From NCBI RefSeq assembly GCF_900258435.1, contig NZ_LT992558.1:2638443-2702442 (forward strand): 64,000 nt of DNA, read 5' to 3'. The notes beneath the pieces were generated by a model. The model ran no database searches and was not told where the DNA came from. It was given only the letters and a program-made list of their open reading frames with translations. The DNA comes from Carnobacterium divergens (GTDB lineage Bacteria > Bacillota > Bacilli > Lactobacillales > Carnobacteriaceae). The translations under genes were made by a program, and so were the position numbers. Positions 52,703 through 61,503 of the stretch are shown piece by piece; positions within the stretch are counted from its first letter, which is position 1, and each line of letters opens with the position of its first letter.

Positions 52703-53128
52703 TTAACTAATAGCTATTCTCTTCATCATAAAATAATGTGCTTCTGCTGGTAAGGGATGTTCTTCAATTTTTCCAATTTCTTGATACCCATTTTTTAAAT
52801 AAAAACCTGGAGCATTAAAACTCATTGTTTCTAATACGATCAACTGGCAGTTTTCCTCTTTAGCCAATTGCTCCACATGCTCCAGTAATTGCTTACCTAC
52901 GCCTTTTCCTCTTGTATTCTCAGCAACATAAAACAATTCAATCCGTAAATAATTCCAATGAATTTCACCCACAATGCCACCGAGTACTTCTCCTGCTTCT
53001 TCAATAGAAAAACTGATTTTTTGACTTTCATAACCTGTTAAATCAGGGACTTTCACTTTTGTGTAATCATCTAATTTCTTCAACAATTGTTGGCTATTTT
53101 GTGTATAATCTACCTGTTTGATTTCCAT
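52703..53128 (-). CDS. GNAT-family N-acetyltransferase
   Basis: 141 aa. The acetyl-CoA binding motif lies in AENTRGKGVGKQLLEHVEQLA, followed by the late-strand pattern LETMSFNAPGFYLKNGYQEIG. It would acetylate an amine on a small molecule or protein. The acceptor is unknown. Single gene. Confidence 0.93.
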   Translation of the reverse strand: MEIKQVDYTQNSQQLLKKLDDYTKVKVPDLTGYESQKISFSIEEAGEVLGGIVGEIHWNYLRIELFYVAENTRGKGVGKQLLEHVEQLAKEENCQLIVLETMSFNAPGFYLKNGYQEIGKIEEHPLPAEAHYFMMKRIAIS

Positions 53129-53164
53129 TTTGCTTCACTCCATCATTAAATTTATATCTGAACA

Positions 53165-53212
53165 CAAAAAAACTGGACAAGAAAATTAACTTTCGTTAAC
53201 CATCTTGTCCAG
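53165..53212 (-). terminator. Terminator of rsmI
   Basis: Stem CTGGACAAGA/TCTTGTCCAG with a T-run on the minus strand. Confidence 0.85.
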
Positions 53213-53277
53213 CACAACGTGTACCCTCCGATATTGGATTTCAGCATATCATCCTTTTCGCTAAATTGCAATACCTT

Positions 53278-54156
53278 TTACAGCTCATGATAAGCGCTAT
53301 ACACCTCTTGCTTTTTCAATTCTCTCAACAACGCCACTTCTTTAATGGCTTTTTTACTTGGCAATTCTTGTTCGTCCATGACTTTTTCAACATGCTCTTT
53401 CAAACTCAACTTTTCCCAATCACGTATTTCCTCATGATAAGTACCCTCATGATTGCCTTCTAAAATCAGACAAAATTCTCCACGAACTTCTGAATCGGTC
53501 GCCCACTGGTAAGCCTCTTCTAAAGTACCTCGCAAGAACTCTTCAAATTTTTTTGTCAACTCTCGACAACACACAATTTTACGCGTTGGCCCAAAAACTT
53601 CTATCATATTTTTCAACACTTCTTTTAAACGATGGGGAGATTCGTATAAGATAACCGTTTCTTGATGCTGATTTAGCTTTGTCAATTCTTGGATTTGTTC
53701 TTTCTTTTTCCGCGGTAAAAACCCATAAAAATAAAAAGGTTGCGGTGCTAATCCAGAAGCGATTAAGGCAGTTAAACCAGCGTTCGCTCCCGGTAATGGT
53801 ACCACTGGAATGGCTAATTCGATACAAGCAACCACCAATTCATGGCCTGGATCACTAATGGAAGGCATTCCTGCATCACTCACTTGTGCAATGCTTGTTC
53901 CGGCTAACAATTTTTCCGTTAATTGACCGATACGCTCTTGAGTATTGTGTTCATGAAAACTGATTTGAGGCGTCGTAATTTCAAAATGATTGAGTAATTT
54001 TTGCGTATTTCTCGTATCTTCTGAAGCAATTAAATCGACTTCTTTTAACAACCGAATGCCTCGTAACGTCATATCTTCTAAATTGCCAATTGGGGTTGGG
54101 ATTAAGTAGAGAATTCCTTTTGTTTCATTTTGAAAACTTTTTTGACTTGAAATCAT
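53278..54156 (-). CDS. rsmI: 16S rRNA 2'-O-methyltransferase RsmI
   Basis: 292 aa. SAM-binding pattern YLIPTPIGNLEDMTLR at the start, SEDTRNTQKLL, SDAGMPSISDPGH and LPGANAGLTALIASGL. It methylates the ribose of C1402 in 16S rRNA. It is the last gene of the trmN6 / GIY-YIG / rsmI set, in the same order as yabB-yazA-yabC in Bacillus. Confidence 0.97.
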   Translation of the reverse strand: MISSQKSFQNETKGILYLIPTPIGNLEDMTLRGIRLLKEVDLIASEDTRNTQKLLNHFEITTPQISFHEHNTQERIGQLTEKLLAGTSIAQVSDAGMPSISDPGHELVVACIELAIPVVPLPGANAGLTALIASGLAPQPFYFYGFLPRKKKEQIQELTKLNQHQETVILYESPHRLKEVLKNMIEVFGPTRKIVCCRELTKKFEEFLRGTLEEAYQWATDSEVRGEFCLILEGNHEGTYHEEIRDWEKLSLKEHVEKVMDEQELPSKKAIKEVALLRELKKQEVYSAYHEL

Positions 54157-54159
54157 GCG

Positions 54160-54495
54160 CTATCCCTCCTTTTCATTCTCTGCTTGGCTTAGGTCAACAA
54201 TACATACTTGTGTTTTTTTAATTGGAAAGTCAATTCCTGCCTGTTTTAAAAAAGCTATTTTTTTAGCCTTCGTTTGTTTTTTAAAGGCATACTCTGCCTT
54301 CGTTGCTTCACTTCTTGATGGAAAGCCAGCAGCATAAATCATTTTCAAAGGCCGTCGATACGCAGGCTTTGTATATTTTGCACCGACACCATCATTATGC
54401 TCTTTTTCACGTCGTTTCAAATCCGTTGTATACCCACCATAAAACGTACCATCCTGACAAAGGAGTACATAGAAATAACTAGTCTTTATCGCCAT
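54160..54495 (-). CDS. GIY-YIG nuclease-fold protein (YazA/YhbQ-like)
   Basis: 111 aa from the ATG at 54495, preceded by GAGGA. Motifs FYVLLCQDGTFYGGYT (the GIY-YIG core), RREKEHN and KYTKPAYRRPL. The fold cuts or binds branched or damaged DNA. The start overlaps the trmN6 stop by 17 bp, and rsmI follows by 3 bp, so the three genes form one operon. Confidence 0.95.
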   Translation of the reverse strand: MAIKTSYFYVLLCQDGTFYGGYTTDLKRREKEHNDGVGAKYTKPAYRRPLKMIYAAGFPSRSEATKAEYAFKKQTKAKKIAFLKQAGIDFPIKKTQVCIVDLSQAENEKEG

Positions 54496-55234
54496 ATAAA
54501 ATTCCTCTAATTTCTGGTAAATACTCATTATCTTCACCGTACACGAATAATGGTGGCATCACGCGAAAGCCTGTCTCTTTCCCATCTTTAATGCCTTCAA
54601 TCAACAAAATATTGGCTTCTTTATTCGCTTTTGGATAAACCAACTGCATTCTTTTTGGCGCTAAACGATTGGCCTTCATGGCTTCTAAAATTTCAATCAA
54701 ACGATCTGGTCTGTGAACAAAATAAGCTTTGCCGTTCATTTTTAATAAGCCACTGGTCACTGACATCACTTCATTTAAATTTGTATGGATTTCATGTCTT
54801 GCAATTGCCAAGTGTGGATTGGGATTTTTTTTACTGGTGACTGGAGATGAAAAATACGGTGGATTACAAGTGACAACATCTACCGAATCCTTTTCAATCC
54901 ATTTTGTCGCCTCACTTAAATTCCCTTCAATCACACGGACTTGATCCGATAGCTGATTTAGCTGAATGCTTCGTTCTGCCATATCTGCTAGACGTGGTTG
55001 AAGTTCAATTCCGGTAATTTTACTTTTGGTTTTCTCACTAAGAAGCAGCCCTACCGCGCCATTTCCAGCACATAGATCCACGATTTGGCTGCGATTTCCT
55101 TGTGGAACATTTGCAAAATGCGCTAGCAAAACGGCATCCAATGAGTAGGAAAAAACAGATGGGCTTTGAATAATATCTAAATCAGCTCGAACTAAGCGAT
55201 CCATCCGTTCATCGTCTTTTAACCATTGTGTCAA
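54479..55234 (-). CDS. tRNA1(Val) adenine-37 N6-methyltransferase TrmN6 (YabB)
   Basis: About 251 aa. A class I SAM-binding fold with VDLCAGNGAVGLLLS and the N6-adenine catalytic NPPY (TCNPPYFSS), and SPSVFSYSLDAVLLAHF typical of YabB/TrmN6. The first ATG at 55267 sits at or before the transcription start of a nearby promoter (TGTTATAAT at 55270-55278), so it is probably not used. A TTG at 55234 with AAGGA 9 nt upstream is preferred. Confidence 0.92.
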   Translation of the reverse strand: MTQWLKDDERMDRLVRADLDIIQSPSVFSYSLDAVLLAHFANVPQGNRSQIVDLCAGNGAVGLLLSEKTKSKITGIELQPRLADMAERSIQLNQLSDQVRVIEGNLSEATKWIEKDSVDVVTCNPPYFSSPVTSKKNPNPHLAIARHEIHTNLNEVMSVTSGLLKMNGKAYFVHRPDRLIEILEAMKANRLAPKRMQLVYPKANKEANILLIEGIKDGKETGFRVMPPLFVYGEDNEYLPEIRGILYGDKD

Positions 55235-55269
55235 ATAAGCCACTTCCTTCACTAGTATAATCGTCATTT

Positions 55270-55278
55270 ATTATAACA
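55270..55278 (-). promoter_or_regulatory. Extended -10 promoter of the trmN6 operon
   Basis: Minus strand TGT-TATAAT, a perfect extended -10 element. It places the transcription start at about 55263, downstream of the first in-frame ATG. Confidence 0.65.
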
Positions 55279-55290
55279 TAAAAAAGATAC

Positions 55291-55329
55291 AAAAAAACGT
55301 TAGAAAAAGGTGAATTCCCCTTTCTAACG
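55291..55329 (-). terminator. Terminator of the quinone oxidoreductase gene
   Basis: Stem CGTTAGAAAGGGG with CCTTTTTCTAACG and a T-run on the minus strand. Confidence 0.85.
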
Positions 55330-55337
55330 CCTTCCTT

Positions 55338-56321
55338 TTATTCCGTTACTTTTAAAATGATTTTCCCAATATTTTTATTGGCTTCCATATAATCATGCGC
55401 CGCTGCTGCCTTTTCAAGTGGAAAGACACAATCAATAATCGGTTTAATCGCCCCTGATTCAAAATACGGCAAGGTTTTAGCCATCATTTCGTGCGTTAAT
55501 TTTGCCTTGTAAGCATCACTTCGAGGTGTTAACAACGTTCCCACCAACGTAATCCGTTTTGCCATCAAACTTCTTAAATCAAATTCTTCCACCACAGAAC
55601 CACCTAGCGTACCAATTAAAACCCAATGGCCATCTACTTTAATACTTTTTAGATTTTTTTCTACATAGGACGCACCAATAAAATCAAGGATCACATCCAC
55701 ACCCTCTTGATTCGTTACTTCCATAACACGTTCAGAAAAATCTTCCGTTTTATAATTAATCACAACATCCGCTCCAAGTTCTTCACAAAATGCTAACTTG
55801 TCTACAGAACCTGCTGTTACAATTACAGTTGCTTTTGTTAATTGTTTTGCTAATTGAATCGCTGCCGTACCAACACCACTAGCACCTGCATGAATCAACA
55901 CCGTTTGACCTTCTTGTAAATCACCTAACCAATACAAGGTTTGATACGCTGTTAAAAAGACTTCTGGAACCCCTGCTGCCTGTGTAAAATCAAGATGCTC
56001 TGGAATCAGAATGGCGCGATCTGCTGGCAATACTGCATACTCTGCGTACCCTCCACGATTCACCAACCCACAAACCCTTGTCCCTTTTGGAAATTCCGTA
56101 AACGTGCTCTGATTTTCAACTACTGTACCTGCAATTTCTACTCCAAAAATTGGATAGGGTTCTTTAAAATTTTGGTTTTCTCTTGTCACAATATCTGTCC
56201 GGTTAACGGCAGCTGTTTCTACCTTTACTAACAATTCCCCTTGTTTCGGAATTGGAATTCCACTATCTTTTAACACTAATTCCTTAGAACTCCCTGGTTT
56301 TTTCATACTAATTGCTTTCAT
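55338..56321 (-). CDS. NADPH:quinone oxidoreductase (zinc-free MDR family, PIG3-like)
   Basis: 327 aa. An N-terminal GroES-like domain (ETAAVNRTDIVTREN, FGVEIAGTVVE) and a Rossmann domain with HAGASGVGTAAIQLAKQL. The residues that bind catalytic zinc in alcohol dehydrogenases are absent, which places it with quinone reductases. It probably detoxifies quinones or other carbonyls with NADPH. Single gene within an accessory block in the housekeeping cluster. Confidence 0.94.
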   Translation of the reverse strand: MKAISMKKPGSSKELVLKDSGIPIPKQGELLVKVETAAVNRTDIVTRENQNFKEPYPIFGVEIAGTVVENQSTFTEFPKGTRVCGLVNRGGYAEYAVLPADRAILIPEHLDFTQAAGVPEVFLTAYQTLYWLGDLQEGQTVLIHAGASGVGTAAIQLAKQLTKATVIVTAGSVDKLAFCEELGADVVINYKTEDFSERVMEVTNQEGVDVILDFIGASYVEKNLKSIKVDGHWVLIGTLGGSVVEEFDLRSLMAKRITLVGTLLTPRSDAYKAKLTHEMMAKTLPYFESGAIKPIIDCVFPLEKAAAAHDYMEANKNIGKIILKVTE

Positions 56322-56408
56322 CTATTTCCCCTACTTTCTCTTGTGATCGTAGGATTATTGTAACATAAATGATTCAACTTTCTAAAGAGTTGCGCTGTTA
56401 AATTCAAA

Positions 56409-56441
56409 TAAAAAACTACTACTCTGTGAAAGGAGTAGTAG
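56409..56441 (-). terminator. Terminator of the YwnB-like gene
   Basis: Stem CTACTACTC/GAGTAGTAG and T-run on the minus strand. Confidence 0.9.
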
Positions 56442-56451
56442 CCAATTAAAA

Positions 56452-57087
56452 TTATTTAGATCCAACGGTAAAGCGTTCATTAATATGCTTACCAGCTTCT
56501 GCTTCGTCAACCAATGCTGTTGCAAAATCAGCATAACTAATTTCACTTGAACCTGCAGCATTTACTAATAGATGATCTTTTCCAATCACATACGCACCAG
56601 TTTTAGCGCCATCTGGTAAGAACATTGCTGATGGACTAATATACGTCCAAGTAACATCATTTTTTGCTTTTAATTGATCGAAAGCCTCGCCCATGTTGCT
56701 TGCAGTTGGTTTAAAGGCATCTGGAAAATCGGGTGTATCCATTACGCGTACCTTCATTTCTGGATCAACATAAAGACTTCCTGCACCACCCACAACCATT
56801 AAACGAGGAGCTTTATGACCTTTTAATAGCGTTACTAAATGTGCTAAGCTTGTTTTGTGTAACTCTTCATGTCCATGGGGTGCATTAAAGGCATCTACTA
56901 AAACATCAAAATCTGCAATATCCTCAAAAGTTAAATCAAATAAATCACGCTCCAAAACAGCGACATCTTTATTAGTTACTTTTTTTGCATCTCTTACAAT
57001 GGCCGTTACTGTGTGACCTTTTGCCACTGCTTCAGCTGTAATCATTTGTCCTGCTTTTCCACTTGCTCCAATAATACCAATTTTCAT
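56452..57087 (-). CDS. NAD(P)-binding protein (YwnB/NmrA-like)
   Basis: 211 aa; ATGs at 57087 and 57090 are equivalent, with GGAGG upstream. The N-terminal Rossmann motif IGIIGASGKAGQM is followed by VTAIVRDAKK and LMVVGGAGSLYV. Atypical short-chain reductase without the usual catalytic Tyr-Lys pair visible, as in YwnB of Bacillus. It is preceded by a TGTAACC/GTTACA operator also found before the adjacent Rrf2 regulator, so it is probably repressed by that regulator. Confidence 0.92.
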   Translation of the reverse strand: MKIGIIGASGKAGQMITAEAVAKGHTVTAIVRDAKKVTNKDVAVLERDLFDLTFEDIADFDVLVDAFNAPHGHEELHKTSLAHLVTLLKGHKAPRLMVVGGAGSLYVDPEMKVRVMDTPDFPDAFKPTASNMGEAFDQLKAKNDVTWTYISPSAMFLPDGAKTGAYVIGKDHLLVNAAGSSEISYADFATALVDEAEAGKHINERFTVGSK

Positions 57088-57111
57088 CATAAATTCCTCC
57101 TAATTGTTTTT

Positions 57112-57132
57112 TGTAACCAGAATAGTTACAAT
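57112..57132 (-). promoter_or_regulatory. Rrf2-type operator before the YwnB-like gene
   Basis: Inverted repeat TTGTAAC-N7-GTTACAA. The same site occurs at 57642-57662. It contains TATTCT on the minus strand, in the position of a -10 box. Confidence 0.75.
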
Positions 57133-57180
57133 TTAACTAAAAATGAAAGGATGAACATTACATTCAACCTATTTCTAACG

Positions 57181-57621
57181 TTACTTCACTAAAGAACGAG
57201 CCTCTAAAACGGTAATCTCGTTAATCGTATCTGCCAATGTGGTTTTCTTAAGCTCATCTTCCATCGCTTCCTCGGCTGTTCTCATCACTCCAACAAGTGA
57301 TTGCTGAATATTTTTTCCAACAATACACTCTGGGTTCGTATCTTGATGCAAGCTAAACAATTGTTTGTCTTTGACGCTCACGGCATTGTAAATATCATAC
57401 AATGTAATCTCTTGCGGTTCCTTCAAAAGAGTGATGCCTCCCATACCAGGAGCAGAATCAACTAAACCTGCTTTTTTGAGTAACCCTACAATACGTCTGA
57501 TAACAACTGGATTTGTATTGACACTTGCAGCAATATAATCCGAGTAAATTGTTGTTTGGCGATTTAAAGAGAGAATCGATAACACATGGACAGCTACAGG
57601 AAATTTTGTCGAAATACTCAT
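57181..57621 (-). CDS. Rrf2-family transcriptional regulator (YwnA-like)
   Basis: 146 aa. Winged helix-turn-helix with FPVAVHVLSILSLN, SDYIAASVNTNPVVIRRIVGLLKKAGLV and the family GMGGITLLKEPQEITLYDIY. The three-Cys Fe-S motif of IscR-type members is missing; one Cys remains (PECIVG), as in YwnA and NO/thiol-sensing relatives. It lies immediately upstream of the YwnB-like gene, as in Bacillus ywnA-ywnB. Confidence 0.93.
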   Translation of the reverse strand: MSISTKFPVAVHVLSILSLNRQTTIYSDYIAASVNTNPVVIRRIVGLLKKAGLVDSAPGMGGITLLKEPQEITLYDIYNAVSVKDKQLFSLHQDTNPECIVGKNIQQSLVGVMRTAEEAMEDELKKTTLADTINEITVLEARSLVK

Positions 57622-57641
57622 AACAACCCTTCCTCTCTATC

Positions 57642-57678
57642 TGTAACCATTATAGTTACAAAAGATCAGAATGTCAAC
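57642..57678 (-). promoter_or_regulatory. Consensus promoter of the Rrf2 gene with overlapping operator
   Basis: Minus strand TTGACA (57673-57678), exactly 17 bp, TATAAT (57650-57655). The inverted repeat TGTAACC-N5-AGTTACA-type (57642-57662) covers the -10 box and is the same sequence class as the site at 57112-57132. Confidence 0.85.
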
Positions 57679-57737
57679 TCCTTTACTCAAGAAAGTAAAA
57701 AGAAGAGTAGCTCATCGCTTCCCTTCCTCACTTTCTA

Positions 57738-57935
57738 TTAAATTAATTCATTTGCTCCAACGAGTTCAAAAGTGGATTCTGTATTTTTTTCAATAAATTC
57801 ATAGGCATCAGAATTATTTTTCAATTCAATTACCATCATAAAATTATCTGGATTTACCATATTAAAGGTAAACGTAGTTGTTTCTTTTTGACGTTTTAAA
57901 AATTCAGTTACTTCTGCTACAGTCATTTGATTCAT
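57738..57935 (-). CDS. Small unknown protein (65 aa)
   Basis: No family is recognised. It is a soluble alpha/beta protein (AEVTEFLKRQKETTTFTFN, YEFIEKNTESTFELVG). The ribosome site is AAGGGTGA. A cre site lies about 26 bp upstream, so it is probably repressed by CcpA in glucose. It lies just upstream of the Rrf2 gene in the same orientation. Confidence 0.7.
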   Translation of the reverse strand: MNQMTVAEVTEFLKRQKETTTFTFNMVNPDNFMMVIELKNNSDAYEFIEKNTESTFELVGANELI

Positions 57936-57960
57936 TTGTAGTTCACCCTTTCTCTTAATC

Positions 57961-57973
57961 TAAAAGCGCTTTC
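57961..57973 (-). promoter_or_regulatory. cre-like site before the small protein gene
   Basis: Minus strand GAAAGCGCTTTTA, matching the core of the catabolite-responsive element. Confidence 0.65.
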
Positions 57974-58057
57974 TTTATCTTTGTTATAATATATCATATC
58001 TTAAAAGAATTGTCTTATTATTTTTCTTTTAAGACTAACTTACATGCCTTAATAAAA

Positions 58058-58107
58058 ATAAAACAATCCTGTTTAGACTTGTTATTTTAACAATCTAAAC
58101 AGGATTA
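58058..58107 (-). terminator. Terminator of yabA
   Basis: Stem of about 18 bp (AATCCTGTTTAGA with TCTAAACAGGATT) after the yabA stop, with a T-rich tail on the minus strand. Confidence 0.85.
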
Positions 58108-58109
58108 TT

Positions 58110-58454
58110 TTAACGTCGTTCTCCATAAATAACATCCAAACAAAACGCACAAGGCTCATCATCTACTCTTCTTGAACCATAGAAAACATTACAAACATGG
58201 AAACCATCTTCATAAAGTTTTTCTAAATTCATTCGTGACTTAGTCATTTCAGGTTCGATAGCTGCCTCGTCAATTCGTTGTTGTTTTTCAATATCATCTA
58301 GCCGGTCTCTCAAATGTTGATTTTCAATTCGTAAAACGGCATTTTCTTCTACTAGCTCTTCTACCCCTTTTTTTAAACTTGTAATTTGGTGTAGCGTCGC
58401 TTCAGTCTCAAGTTCTAGTTTTGTAAAGCTATCATATAAAGTTCTTTTATCCAT
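58110..58454 (-). CDS. yabA: DNA replication initiation control protein YabA
   Basis: 114 aa. An N-terminal leucine-rich coiled coil ([19 protein letters not shown] and following) and a C-terminal zinc-binding motif H-x-C-N ... C-AF-C. YabA binds DnaA and DnaN and limits re-initiation. It lies downstream of the YaaT gene, as in Bacillus. Confidence 0.96.
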   Translation of the reverse strand: MDKRTLYDSFTKLELETEATLHQITSLKKGVEELVEENAVLRIENQHLRDRLDDIEKQQRIDEAAIEPEMTKSRMNLEKLYEDGFHVCNVFYGSRRVDDEPCAFCLDVIYGERR

Positions 58455-58517
58455 TTATTATCACCCGTTCTTTAATATGAAATTATAAACTTACGATCCC
58501 TTTAAAAGAAACTTACT

Positions 58518-59330
58518 TTACATACTAGGAGTTGCTCCATTTAACTCTTCTAACGTATACTCTAGAGCTGTTTCGCGGCCTTTTAAGCGTACCTTGATGA
58601 TACGACTCAATAAATTCAGACCTACTACGGTGCCTTCACCATCTGGTGTTTGTACTTTTTTTCCGTAATCAGGCAACTCACGTTTTGCAGATTCATACTC
58701 ATCATTTTCATATTTCAAACAACACATCAAACGACCACATAATCCTGAAATTTTCGTTGGATTTAATGATAAGTTTTGATCTTTTGCCATTTTAATTGAA
58801 ACGGGCATAAAATCACCTAAGAAAGTCGAACAACACAGCATCCGTCCACAAGGTCCGATTCCACCAAGCAATTTGGCTTCATCACGCACACCGATTTGGC
58901 GCAATTCAATCCTCGTTTTAAAAACACTCGCTAAATCCTTCACTAACTCACGAAAATCAATGCGCCCTTCCGCACTAAAATTAAAAATCATTTTACTCCG
59001 GTCAAACGTATATTCTACGCTAATTAATTTCATTTCTAAATGATGTGCTGAAATTTTTTTATTCGCAACACTAAAAGCTGCTTCAGCGTCTACTTTATTT
59101 TGTTCTTCTTTTTTTAAATCTTTATCAGAAGCAATGCCGTTGATTGTTTTAAGTGGTTGGACTAGATCGTCCTCATGTACTTCTTTTTTTTCAATCGCAA
59201 CAATGCCGATTTCTATACAATGCTGTGTTTCTACAACTACTTTATTTCCTACATGACACTCATATTTTCCTGGAGAAAAATAGTAAATTGTGCCAGCATG
59301 TTTGAATCTAACTCCAATTACTGTTTGCAT
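58518..59330 (-). CDS. PSP1/RicT (YaaT)-family protein
   Basis: 270 aa. The PSP1 domain has the conserved stretch GGIGPCGRMLCCSTFLGDF and SGLCGRLMCCLKYENDEY, with several Cys residues. In Bacillus, YaaT (RicT) works with RicA and RicF in an Fe-S complex that promotes RNA processing. It sits between holB and yabA, as in Bacillus. Confidence 0.96.
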   Translation of the reverse strand: MQTVIGVRFKHAGTIYYFSPGKYECHVGNKVVVETQHCIEIGIVAIEKKEVHEDDLVQPLKTINGIASDKDLKKEEQNKVDAEAAFSVANKKISAHHLEMKLISVEYTFDRSKMIFNFSAEGRIDFRELVKDLASVFKTRIELRQIGVRDEAKLLGGIGPCGRMLCCSTFLGDFMPVSIKMAKDQNLSLNPTKISGLCGRLMCCLKYENDEYESAKRELPDYGKKVQTPDGEGTVVGLNLLSRIIKVRLKGRETALEYTLEELNGATPSM

Positions 59331-59359
59331 TCCTTGTCCCTCACTCCAAGCATTATCTA

Positions 59360-60352
59360 TTAATCCATTAAAAGAAGCGTCAATTGTTCAAAAACACCCT
59401 GTGCTGAAACATTGCTTTCAAGTTTTTTCTTACTTGTTAAGATCATTTCAATACTTTGAGTTAATTTTTTCCCATTAACTTTTTGCTGGAACGCATTTAA
59501 CACGTCTTGATGTTGTGGATAAGCTAACAAATCAACTGAGCGATAATACAACATTAACGCATCTCGATAAGCAAGCAACAACATGTCTAGGGCGAGTTGT
59601 TGGTTCTCACGTTCTTTAAAATGGGTGATAATATCTGTTTGTACAAAAATAAATGCTTGTTTCTCATTTTTGGAAATCTGGTGAAACCATTTCCAGATAA
59701 TTTCCCTAGCTTCATTAAACCATTCATTGCGATTCATTTCAACCGCAGAATCCAAACTATTCGTCAAATGAACCAACAAAGCCCCTTGTTTTTCACTAAT
59801 TTCTAATTTTTCCAATTCTTGGAGTAAAATTTGCTTTGGCAATGGACTAAAATGAACTAGCTGACATCGTGATAAGATTGTGGGCAAAATCCGATTTTTA
59901 GCTGTTGTTAATAAAAATGCCACAACGGTTCCATCTGGTTCTTCTAAAAATTTCAATAAGCTATTCGCAGCTCCAACGGTCATTTTTTCAACATCCGTCA
60001 CAATAAAAACTTTTTGTCTGCTTTCTACACCACTTTTTGAGAACTCCGTTTTTAATTCTCTTACTTGATCCACCTTGATTGATAAGCCATCTGGTTCAAT
60101 TTCAAGGACATCTGGGTGTTGATGAGCTGCTACCCTTTTGCAGTTTAAACAAACCCCACAAGGAGAACCATCCACTTTATCTTGGCAAAAAAGTGATTGT
60201 GCAAGCCACATCGCCATTTCTTTTTTGCCTGTGCCTGTTGTCCCTTCAAAAAGGTAAGCATGGAGAAGATCTCCATGCTTTAAATTTCGCTTAAAGCGAT
60301 TCATTAATTCAGGTTGAAGCCACGCTAGTTTTTTTTCTTCTGTTCCTTCCAT
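59360..60352 (-). CDS. holB: DNA polymerase III delta' subunit HolB
   Basis: 330 aa from the ATG at 60352 (AAGGTGA ribosome site). ATPase fold with FEGTTGTGKKEMA, zinc motif C-x8-C-x2-C-x2-C, and SRCQLVHF. It is a clamp-loader subunit. Its place between yaaQ and yaaT agrees with the conserved order; yaaR is missing. Confidence 0.96.
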   Translation of the reverse strand: MEGTEEKKLAWLQPELMNRFKRNLKHGDLLHAYLFEGTTGTGKKEMAMWLAQSLFCQDKVDGSPCGVCLNCKRVAAHQHPDVLEIEPDGLSIKVDQVRELKTEFSKSGVESRQKVFIVTDVEKMTVGAANSLLKFLEEPDGTVVAFLLTTAKNRILPTILSRCQLVHFSPLPKQILLQELEKLEISEKQGALLVHLTNSLDSAVEMNRNEWFNEAREIIWKWFHQISKNEKQAFIFVQTDIITHFKERENQQLALDMLLLAYRDALMLYYRSVDLLAYPQHQDVLNAFQQKVNGKKLTQSIEMILTSKKKLESNVSAQGVFEQLTLLLMD

Positions 60353-60373
60353 TTTGTCACCTTCACTCATCGC

Positions 60374-60706
60374 TTAAAATTGATGGAATTGTTCAACTGG
60401 CATTACAAAAACGGTCGCTCCGCCGACTTGAACTTCTATTGGGTAAGGCATATGAGTATCCATTGAAACATCTAAACTAATTGGTGGCGTCATAAATTGT
60501 TCTCTAGCTTGACAGGTTTCACGAATCAAGTTTAAAACTTCATCCACTCGCTCGTCTTCAATCCCTACGATAAACGTTGTATTTCCTGCTTTCAAAAAAC
60601 CGCCTGTTGTTGAGAGCTTTGTTGCACGGACACCTGCATCTACAAATTCATTAGACAAACGTACACTATCTTTATCTTGGACAATCGCTAAAATTAATTT
60701 CATCAT
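60374..60706 (-). CDS. darA: Cyclic di-AMP receptor DarA/PstA (YaaQ)
   Basis: 110 aa, PII-like fold. MKLILAIVQDKDSVRLSNEFV, TKLSTTGGFLKAGNTTFIVG and the C-terminal TVFVMPVEQFHQF are diagnostic of this family. It binds cyclic di-AMP. It lies in an operon between tmk and holB. Confidence 0.95.
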   Translation of the reverse strand: MMKLILAIVQDKDSVRLSNEFVDAGVRATKLSTTGGFLKAGNTTFIVGIEDERVDEVLNLIRETCQAREQFMTPPISLDVSMDTHMPYPIEVQVGGATVFVMPVEQFHQF

Positions 60707-60724
60707 TACTCAACCTTTCTCTTT

Positions 60725-61366
60725 TTAAAATTTAGTTGGAAAAACGCGTTTAATCTGATCTAAACAAGCTGCTACGACTTCTTCAATCGTACCACTTGCA
60801 TCAATCAAGGTGATTCTTGCTGGATTTTCTGCTACTAAAGTTAAATACGCTGCACGAACCGCTTCATGAAACTCCAATTTTTCTTGATCCAAACGATCAA
60901 ATTGACGTGTTTCCTTATTGCGATTGATGCGTTCAATTCCAACGCTAGCCTCTACATCTAAGTACAAGGTTAAATCCGGCGTTACACCGTCTGTTGCAAA
61001 GTGATTGATTGCTGCTACCTCTGAAATTCCAATCCCACGAGCAGCCCCTTGATAGGCTAGTGAGCTGTCGACAAATCGATCACAAATTACTAAAGCATCC
61101 TTGGCTAAAGCTGGGTTGATTCTTTCAATTAAATGTTGACGTCGAGCTGCTGCATAAAGTAAGGCTTCTGTACGAATATCCATCTCTGTGTTTTGAGGAT
61201 TCAGAATCAATTCACGAATCTCTTCTGCAATCCGACTCCCGCCTGGTTCTCTTGTTGCAACTACATCCATTTTAATCGCGCTTTCTAAAAGTGGCAACAA
61301 CTCCCTTAAGACACTTGTCTTTCCTGCACCATCTGGACCTTCTACTGTTATAAAAATACCTGCCAC
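60725..61366 (-). CDS. tmk: Thymidylate kinase
   Basis: 213 aa. The start is GTG, preceded by AAGGAG. P-loop GPDGAGKTS, DR motif ICDRFVDSS and a LID segment (RNKETRQFDRL). It phosphorylates dTMP to dTDP. First gene of the tmk-yaaQ-holB-yaaT-yabA set. Confidence 0.97.
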   Translation of the reverse strand: MAGIFITVEGPDGAGKTSVLRELLPLLESAIKMDVVATREPGGSRIAEEIRELILNPQNTEMDIRTEALLYAAARRQHLIERINPALAKDALVICDRFVDSSLAYQGAARGIGISEVAAINHFATDGVTPDLTLYLDVEASVGIERINRNKETRQFDRLDQEKLEFHEAVRAAYLTLVAENPARITLIDASGTIEEVVAACLDQIKRVFPTKF

Positions 61367-61465
61367 TTTATCGTACTCCTTATCTACTTTAATTCTTAGT
61401 TCCTATTATACGTTATCTAGTGTCATCAGTCTAATTGAAATCCTTATTTGGATGAATTTATTCTA

Positions 61466-61503
61466 AAAAAAAGAAGACTATTCACGTAGAATAGTCTTCT
61501 TGC
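61466..61503 (-). terminator. Terminator upstream of tmk
   Basis: Stem AAGAAGACTATTC/GAATAGTCTTCTT and T-run on the minus strand, after the DUF gene at 61504. Confidence 0.9.
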
